DNA from: Betaproteobacteria bacterium
Lineage (GTDB): Bacteria > Pseudomonadota > Gammaproteobacteria > Burkholderiales > UBA6910
Length of the DNA: 64,000 bases
Direction of reading: 5' to 3'
NCBI GenBank assembly: GCA_016183615.1
Contig: JACPEG010000021.1
Coordinates: 95,271-159,270, forward strand
Under the pieces are notes generated by a model. That model was not told the DNA's origin. It ran no database searches and saw nothing but the letters and a program-made list of their open reading frames with translations. Below are positions 58,656-64,000 of the stretch, piece after piece (within the stretch, counting starts at the first letter, position 1; the number at the start of each line of letters is the position of its first letter). The translations under genes and the position numbers were made by a program.

Positions 58656-58662
58656 AGCACTT

Positions 58663-58749
58663 ACCGCAGAGGACGCTGAGGACGCGGAGGAATGCAAAAC
58701 CAGGAATTTGGTTCCGGTTTACCTCCGCGTCCTCAGCGTCCTCTGCGGT
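58663..58749. repeat. Perfect 28-bp inverted repeat of 9-base units between prpC and prpD
   Basis: The left arm (58663-58690) and right arm (58722-58749) are exact complements around a 31-base loop. Each arm is three 9-base units near CGCAGAGGA, CGCTGAGGA, CGCGGAGGA. It begins seven bases past the prpC stop. An RNA hairpin this stable within an operon would protect or separate the prpBC message from prpD. The same type is common between genes in other bacteria. Confidence 0.85.
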
Positions 58750-58789
58750 TCAAGATCTTGACTTTGACTGAATAAGGAAATACCGAGAA

Positions 58790-60232
58790 ATGGGTTCCCC
58801 CATCAGCAACGTCCGACCGAAACCCGACAGGGTGCTCACGGACATCGCCGACTACGTCACCCGGTACGAAATCAAGTCGAAGGAGGCGTTCAACACCGCG
58901 CGGCTGTGTTTGATGGACACCCTGGGCTGCGGGCTGGAGGCGCTGTCCTACCCGGCCTGCACCAAGCTCCTGGGCCCGGTGGTGCCCGGCACCGTGGTGC
59001 CCCACGGCGCCAGGGTCCCCGGCACCCCGTTCCAGCTCGACCCGGTGCAGGCCGCCTTCAACATCGGCGCCATGATCCGCTGGCTCGACTTCAACGACAC
59101 CTGGCTCGCCGCCGAGTGGGGTCACCCGTCCGACAACCTGGGCGGCATTCTCGCCACCGCCGACTGGATCTCCCGCAGCACCGTGGCCCACGGCCGCAAG
59201 CCCATCGTCATGCGCGAGGTGCTGGAAGCCATGATCAAGGCCCACGAGATCCAGGGCGTGATCGCGCTGGAGAATTCCTTCAACCGCGTGGGTCTGGACC
59301 ACGTGGTGCTGGTGAAGGTGGCGAGCACCGCGGTGGTGTCCCGGCTTCTTGGCCTGTCCCGCGACGAAATCATCAACGCCGTCTCCAACGCCTGGGTGGA
59401 CGGCCAGTCTCTGCGCACCTACCGCCACGCTCCCAACACCGGCTCGCGCAAGTCCTGGGCCGCGGCCGACGCCACCTCCCGGGCGGTGCGCCTGGCCCTC
59501 ATCGCGAAGACCGGCGAAATGGGCTACCCCTCGGTGCTCAGCGCCAGGACCTGGGGCTTCTACGACGTGCTGTTTCGCGGCAAGGAATTCAAGTTCCAGC
59601 GCCCCTACGGCTCCTATGTCATGGAAAACGTGCTGTTCAAGATCTCGTTCCCGGCCGAGTTCCACGCCCAGACCGCGGTGGAATGCGCCGTGACGCTGCA
59701 CCCCCAGGTGAAGGACCGCCTCGACGAGATCAAAAAGATCACCATCCGCACCCACGAGTCGGCGATCCGCATCATCGACAAGAAGGGCCCCCTCGACAAC
59801 CCGGCGGACCGGGACCACTGCATCCAGTACATGGTCGCCGTGCCGCTGATCCACGGGCGCCTCACCGCCGGGGACTACGAGGACGAGGTGGCGGCCGACC
59901 CCCGCATCGACCGGCTGCGGGACAAGATGGAATGCGTCGAGGACAAGCGCTTCTCGAAGGACTATCTCGATCCCGGGAAGCGCTCCATCGCCAACGCCAT
60001 CACCGTGCACTTCAAGGACGGCAGCAAGACCAGGGAGATGGTGGTGGAATACCCGATCGGCCACCGCCGCCGGCGCAAGGAGGGCATCCCGGTGCTGGAG
60101 GCCAAATTCAGGACCAACCTGGCCCGCCGCTTCCCCGAGAAGCAGCGCGCCGCGATTCTGGAGCTGTGCCGGGACCAGAAACGGCTGGAGGCCACGCCGG
60201 TAAACGAATTTGTGGACATGTTCGTGATTTGA
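58790..60232 (+). CDS. prpD: 2-methylcitrate dehydratase PrpD
   Basis: PrpD removes water from 2-methylcitrate to give 2-methyl-cis-aconitate. The 480-residue product matches E. coli PrpD in length (483). It has [25 protein letters not shown] start, [22 protein letters not shown] with active-site aspartate and histidine, and the late [12 protein letters not shown] core. No acnD-prpF pair is seen, so the PrpD route is used. It lies 134 bases after prpC. Confidence 0.96.
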   Translation: MGSPISNVRPKPDRVLTDIADYVTRYEIKSKEAFNTARLCLMDTLGCGLEALSYPACTKLLGPVVPGTVVPHGARVPGTPFQLDPVQAAFNIGAMIRWLDFNDTWLAAEWGHPSDNLGGILATADWISRSTVAHGRKPIVMREVLEAMIKAHEIQGVIALENSFNRVGLDHVVLVKVASTAVVSRLLGLSRDEIINAVSNAWVDGQSLRTYRHAPNTGSRKSWAAADATSRAVRLALIAKTGEMGYPSVLSARTWGFYDVLFRGKEFKFQRPYGSYVMENVLFKISFPAEFHAQTAVECAVTLHPQVKDRLDEIKKITIRTHESAIRIIDKKGPLDNPADRDHCIQYMVAVPLIHGRLTAGDYEDEVAADPRIDRLRDKMECVEDKRFSKDYLDPGKRSIANAITVHFKDGSKTREMVVEYPIGHRRRRKEGIPVLEAKFRTNLARRFPEKQRAAILELCRDQKRLEATPVNEFVDMFVI

Positions 60233-60250
60233 AACACCATACCTTGAGCT

Positions 60251-60313
60251 ACAGAGAGCACAGATCACAGCGACGATCGGAGCAATTCCAGGGAATTTCT
60301 CCGTGTTCTCTGT
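60251..60313. repeat. Inverted repeat between prpD and prpE
   Basis: ACAGAGAGCACAG (60251-60263) and CGTGTTCTCTGTG (near 60302-60314) pair with two mismatches around a loop of about 38 bases. The position and form are similar to the element between prpC and prpD. Confidence 0.55.
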
Positions 60314-60352
60314 GAACGCTGGGGCTAAAGATCTTTTACCACGGAGGGAGCA

Positions 60353-62263
60353 ATGGGCACCAAATACAAGGAGTTTCACCGGCAATCCATCGACAATCCC
60401 GAAGCCTTTTGGGGCGAGCAGGCGAAGCTGATTCACTGGAACAAGCCGTTCACCAAGGTTCTGGATTATTCCAATCCGCCGTTCACCAAGTGGTTCGTGG
60501 GGGGCGAAACCAACCTCTGCTACAACGCGGTGGACCGCCATCTGAGCGAACGCGGCAACCAGAAGGCGCTGATCTACGTCTCGACCGAAAAGGAAGAGGA
60601 AAAGATCTACACTTTCGACGAGCTGCACGCCGAGGTAAACCGGTTTGCGGGCGTGCTCAAGAGCCTGGGGGTGGAAAAGGGCGACCGGGTGCTGATCTAC
60701 ATGCCCATGATCCCGGAGGCGATCTTCGCCATGCTGGCGACGGTGCGCATCGGCGCCATCCATTCCGTGGTGTTCGGGGGCTTCGCCTCCCACAGCCTGG
60801 CCACCCGCATCGACGACGCCCAGCCCAAGATCATGGTGACGGCGGATGCCGGCATGCGCGGCGGCAAGGCGGTGCCCTACAAACACCTGGTGGATGACGC
60901 GATCCGGCTGTCCGGGCATCCGCCAAAGCACGTGCTCATCGTCAACCGCGGGCTCGACAAGGAAATGTCCATCACCGCGGGACGCGACCTGGACTATGCG
61001 CAACTGCGCGCCAAGCACATGAACGCCAGCGTGCCGGTGGTGTGGCTGGAATCGAACGATCCCTCCTACATCCTGTATACCTCCGGCACCACCGGCAAGC
61101 CCAAGGGGGTACAGCGCGACACCGGGGGCTATGCGGTATCGTTAACCGCCAGCATGAAGCACATCTACTGCGGCAACCCCGGGGAAGCCTACTTCTCCAC
61201 CTCCGACATCGGTTGGGTGGTGGGGCACTCCTACATCGTCTATGGGCCGCTGCTGCAGGGAATGGCCACCGTGGTGTACGAGGGGCTGCCGATCCGTCCC
61301 GATGCCGGCATCTGGTGGAAGATCGTGCAGGACCACAAGGTCTCCGTCATGTTCTCGGCCCCGACCGCCATCCGGGTGCTGAAGAAGCAGGACCCGGCCT
61401 ACCTCAAGAAATACGACCTCAGCTCGCTGCGTCACCTGTTTCTCGCCGGCGAGCCGCTGGATGAAACCACGGCGCAGTGGATCGAGGAAGAGCTGGGAGT
61501 GCCGATCTACGATCACTTCTGGCAGACCGAAACCGGCTGGGCGGTGCTCACCGCCGCGCCGGGGGTGGAGAAAACCCCCACCAAGTTCGGCAGCCCCTCG
61601 TTTCCGGCCTACGGCTACAATCTGAAGCTGCTGCACGAGGCTACCGGCGAAGAAGTGCCCGCCAACGAGAAGGGCGTGGTGGCGGTGGTCCCGCCGCTGC
61701 CGCCCGGTTGCCTGTCCACGGTGTGGGGCCAGGACGATCGTTTCGTCCAGACCTACTTCACCAGCTTCAAGGGCAAGCTCATCTACTCCACTTTCGACTG
61801 GGGCATCCGCGACGAGGACGGCTACTACTTCATCCTCGGCCGCACCGACGACGTGATCAACGTGGCGGGCCATCGCCTGGGGACGCGGGAAATCGAGGAA
61901 GCGATCAGCTCCCATGCCTCCATCGCCGAAGTGGCGGTGGTGGGCGTGGCGGACCAGCTCAAGGGCCAGATGCCGATGGCCTTCGCGGTGGTGAAGGACG
62001 CTTCCAAGATCGCCACGGCGGAAACCAGGAAGGCCCTGGAGAAGGAAGTGATGGGGGTGGTGGACAAGGAACTGGGGGCCATCGCGCGCCCGGCACGGGT
62101 GCATTTCATCAACCAGCTGCCCAAGACCCGCTCGGGCAAGGTGCTGCGGCGCTCGATCCAGGCCATTGCCGAGGGCCGCGACCCGGGCGACCTCACCACG
62201 CTCGACGACCCGGTGGGGCTGGAGATGGTGAAAAAGGCGGTGGAGGAGGCCAGGCGGGCGTAG
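60353..62263 (+). CDS. prpE: Propionyl-CoA synthetase PrpE
   Basis: PrpE activates propionate to propionyl-CoA through an acyl-AMP. The 636-residue product has the adenylate-forming signature YTSGTTGKPKGV, the A8 hinge GRTDDVINVAGHRL and the catalytic lysine in TRSGKVLRRS, the site of regulatory acetylation in this family. The start MGTKYKEFHRQSIDNPEAFW is of PrpE type. GGAGGGAG precedes the ATG. With prpBCD it completes the methylcitrate route from free propionate. Confidence 0.94.
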   Translation: MGTKYKEFHRQSIDNPEAFWGEQAKLIHWNKPFTKVLDYSNPPFTKWFVGGETNLCYNAVDRHLSERGNQKALIYVSTEKEEEKIYTFDELHAEVNRFAGVLKSLGVEKGDRVLIYMPMIPEAIFAMLATVRIGAIHSVVFGGFASHSLATRIDDAQPKIMVTADAGMRGGKAVPYKHLVDDAIRLSGHPPKHVLIVNRGLDKEMSITAGRDLDYAQLRAKHMNASVPVVWLESNDPSYILYTSGTTGKPKGVQRDTGGYAVSLTASMKHIYCGNPGEAYFSTSDIGWVVGHSYIVYGPLLQGMATVVYEGLPIRPDAGIWWKIVQDHKVSVMFSAPTAIRVLKKQDPAYLKKYDLSSLRHLFLAGEPLDETTAQWIEEELGVPIYDHFWQTETGWAVLTAAPGVEKTPTKFGSPSFPAYGYNLKLLHEATGEEVPANEKGVVAVVPPLPPGCLSTVWGQDDRFVQTYFTSFKGKLIYSTFDWGIRDEDGYYFILGRTDDVINVAGHRLGTREIEEAISSHASIAEVAVVGVADQLKGQMPMAFAVVKDASKIATAETRKALEKEVMGVVDKELGAIARPARVHFINQLPKTRSGKVLRRSIQAIAEGRDPGDLTTLDDPVGLEMVKKAVEEARRA

Positions 62264-62273
62264 CCGGTCCAGT

Positions 62274-62340
62274 GTAGGAGGGGATTCATCCCCGACGAAG
62301 CTCGCGATTGAACCCGGGTCGCGAATGAATTCGCTCCTAC
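62274..62340. repeat. REP-like inverted pair between prpE and the oxidoreductase genes
   Basis: GTAGGAGGGGATTCATCCCC (62274-62293 and three more bases) and the complement of GTAGGAGCGAATTCATTCGC (62318-62340) face each other. They are the same family as the units at 46.8 kb. Confidence 0.75.
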
Positions 62341-62456
62341 GGGAATTTATTGTCCGACTCGCCCGATCGGAAATTTTTTCGGGATAACCCGCATCGGATG
62401 GGGGTTTTCCGCAATTCCGTGCAATCGGCGTAACCCGTAGACTGCGCGGCAATACC

Positions 62457-62481
62457 GGCGGCCCGCCACAAGCGGGCCGCC
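62457..62481 (+). terminator. GC-rich hairpin in the oxidoreductase leader
   Basis: A perfect 10-bp stem (62457-62466 with 62472-62481) and CACAA loop lie 37 bases upstream of the ATG at 62518. No T tract follows, so it is a weak terminator candidate; it could be a leader structure or the end of the prp message. Confidence 0.35.
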
Positions 62482-62517
62482 GCTTCACCTGACAACACCT
62501 TCTTGCAGGGAGGAAAC

Positions 62518-63099
62518 ATGTTTCAAGTGCGTATTCACGGCCGCGGCGGCCAGGGCGTCGTCACCGGCGCCGAGATGCTGTCCATCGCCGCCTTCCTCCA
62601 GGGCAAGCATGCCCAGGCCTTTCCCAACTTCGGCTCCGAGCGCACCGGGGCGCCGGTGGTGGCGTTCTGCCGCATCGACGACAAGGAAATCCGGCTGCGC
62701 GAGCCCATCATGCAGCCCGACGCCCTCATCATCCAGGACCCGACCCTGCTGCACCAGGTGGATGTGTTCGCGGGGCTGGTGAAGGACGGCTACATCCTCA
62801 TCAACACCAACCGCAGCTTCGCCGAGCTGGGGCTCGGCGACTTCGCCAAGGGTTTCCGGCCCGAACGCCTGCGCACCGTGCCCGCCACGGAACTGGCGCT
62901 GAAGCACGTGGGACGCCCGGTGCCCAACGCCGCCCTGCTCGGCGGATTCGCCGCCATCAGCGGAATCATTTCCCTGGACTCGGTGGCGGCCGCCATCCGC
63001 GACAAATTCTCCGGCAAGGTGGCCGACGGCAACATCGCCGCCGCCACCGAGGCCTACAACGCGGTGCTGGAACAGCAGCAGGAGGCCGCCCATGCTTAA
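62518..63099 (+). CDS. 2-oxoacid:ferredoxin oxidoreductase gamma subunit
   Basis: The 193-residue product is the gamma (PorC/PorG type) subunit of an enzyme that converts a 2-oxoacid to acyl-CoA while reducing ferredoxin. The start MFQVRIHGRGGQGVVTGAEM holds the glycine motif, and FGSERTGAPVVAFCRI is diagnostic. A perfect GGGAGGAAAC ribosome binding site precedes the ATG at 62518. It overlaps the next gene by eight bases. Pyruvate is a likely substrate because PrpB makes pyruvate, but this is inference. Confidence 0.9.
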   Translation: MFQVRIHGRGGQGVVTGAEMLSIAAFLQGKHAQAFPNFGSERTGAPVVAFCRIDDKEIRLREPIMQPDALIIQDPTLLHQVDVFAGLVKDGYILINTNRSFAELGLGDFAKGFRPERLRTVPATELALKHVGRPVPNAALLGGFAAISGIISLDSVAAAIRDKFSGKVADGNIAAATEAYNAVLEQQQEAAHA

Positions 63100-64000
63100 A
63101 CAGACCGAAGGCTCCCACGCCGTCGCCGAAGCGGTGGCCCTGTGCCGGCCGGAAGTGATCTGCGCCTATCCCATTTCCCCCCAGACCCACATCGTGGAAG
63201 GCCTGGGCGAAATGGTGAAGTCCGGCGATCTGAAGCAATGCGAGTTCATCAACGTGGAGTCCGAGTTCGCCGCCATGAGTGTCGCGATCGGCGCCTCGGC
63301 GGCGGGGGCCCGCACCTACACCGCGACCGCCAGCCAGGGGCTGCTGTTCATGGCGGAGGCGGTCTATAACGCCTCCGGCCTGGGGCTGCCGATCGTGATG
63401 ACCGTGGCCAACCGCGCCATCGGCGCCCCCATCAACATCTGGAACGACCACACCGACTCCATGAGCCAGCGCGACTGCGGCTGGATCCAGCTGTTCGCGG
63501 AAACCAACCAGGAAGCCCTTGATCTGCACATCCAGGCCTTCCGGCTCGCCGAGGACCTGTCGCTGCCGGTGATGGTGTGCATGGACGGCTTCATCCTCAC
63601 CCATGCCTATGAGCGGGTGGACATTCCGACCCAGGAGCAGGTGGACGCCTACCTGCCCCCCTACCAGCCGCGCCAGTCCCTGGACCCGCGCCAGCCAGTG
63701 TCCATCGGCGCCATGGTGGGCCCGGAGGCCTTCACCGAAGTGCGCTATCTGGCCCACGCCAAGCAGCTGCAGGCGCTGGAGCGCATCCCGGCGCTGGCCG
63801 CGGAGTTCAGGAAGGTCTTCGGCCGCGATTCCGGCGGCCTCACCCACTGCTACCGCTGCGACGACGCCGAGACCATCGTGGTCGCCCTGGGCTCGGTGCT
63901 CGGCACCGTCAAGGACGTGGTGGACGAGATGCGCGATGCCGGCGTCAGGATCGGCGTGCTCGGCATCTGCTCCTTCCGCCCCTTCCCCCTGGGCGCGATC
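63092..64000 (+). CDS. porA: 2-oxoacid:ferredoxin oxidoreductase alpha subunit (partial at window edge)
   Basis: The first 303 residues of the alpha (PorA) subunit are present and the gene runs past base 64000. It starts MLKQTEGSHAVAEAVALCRP and has the pyrimidine-binding domain with YPISPQTHIVEG, ESEFAAMSVAIGASAAGART-like and TASQGLLFMAEAVYNASG. The domain II region ETIVVALGSVLGT follows. The beta subunit and delta ferredoxin subunit should follow downstream. Pyruvate is the commonest substrate of this type. The ATG overlaps the gamma-subunit gene. Confidence 0.9.
   Translation, partial: MLKQTEGSHAVAEAVALCRPEVICAYPISPQTHIVEGLGEMVKSGDLKQCEFINVESEFAAMSVAIGASAAGARTYTATASQGLLFMAEAVYNASGLGLPIVMTVANRAIGAPINIWNDHTDSMSQRDCGWIQLFAETNQEALDLHIQAFRLAEDLSLPVMVCMDGFILTHAYERVDIPTQEQVDAYLPPYQPRQSLDPRQPVSIGAMVGPEAFTEVRYLAHAKQLQALERIPALAAEFRKVFGRDSGGLTHCYRCDDAETIVVALGSVLGTVKDVVDEMRDAGVRIGVLGICSFRPFPLGAI

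Overview
The window is a GC-rich, gene-dense stretch of a bacterial chromosome. Gene content and order suggest a betaproteobacterium, possibly of the Rhodocyclales or Nitrosomonadales, though the exact taxon is a guess. The evidence is the pcnB-folK-deoxynucleoside kinase-panB-panC cluster, hda near perM/purM, tgt-queA with yajC-secD-secF, nudJ-mnmA-purB, and a PrpR-controlled prpBC-prpD-prpE cluster. No phage, insertion sequence, integrase, CRISPR array or rRNA was seen. The only RNA gene found is a tRNA-Leu(CAA).

Layout. 0-7 kb: clpS-clpA, a cold-shock protein, icd, an RraA-like gene and aceA. 7-15 kb: a HupE/UreJ_2-like membrane protein with a TPR partner, two paralogous exported Lys-rich proteins, nudJ-mnmA, a GST, purB, and a cnoX-like gene broken by an internal deletion. 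15-31 kb, mostly minus strand: DedA, secFD-yajC, tgt-queA, tRNA-Leu with a gene remnant behind it, an NYN-LOTUS protein, panDCB-dgk-folK-pcnB, a BtuCD-type ABC pair, a cNMP-GGDEF protein and a HAD phosphatase. 31-46 kb: hda, a FecR-domain coiled-coil protein, perM, purM-purN, two DUF3108 proteins, an RsmB-type methyltransferase, a PLD nuclease, an MscS channel, DesA desaturase, rpmB-rpmG, radC, coaBC-dut-cbiX. 46-54 kb: an IscR-box gene for a Cys-containing protein, DUF192, a PuuD-like membrane protein preceded by an unlisted-size 33-residue ORF, ybiB, a Mut7-C protein, a VOC protein and a two-component system. 54-64 kb: prpR, prpB, prpC, prpD, prpE, then genes for a 2-oxoacid:ferredoxin oxidoreductase running off the edge.

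Metabolically the window joins the C2 route (icd at the branch point, aceA) to the C3 route (the methylcitrate cycle, PrpR with a clear sigma-54 promoter) and to an oxygen-sensitive 2-oxoacid oxidoreductase. This suits a facultative organism growing on short-chain acids.

The most unusual content is between genes. At least five loci hold tandem arrays of degenerate 7-base units arranged as facing inverted pairs. Three more loci hold inverted pairs, two of them built of about 9-base units, and several REP-like palindromes also occur. Many of these elements touch the ends of genes closely enough to supply the stop codon. Other points of interest are the deletion in the cnoX-like gene, the tRNA-adjacent remnant, and the promoter at 46.3 kb carrying both an IscR-type box and a TetR-type palindrome.
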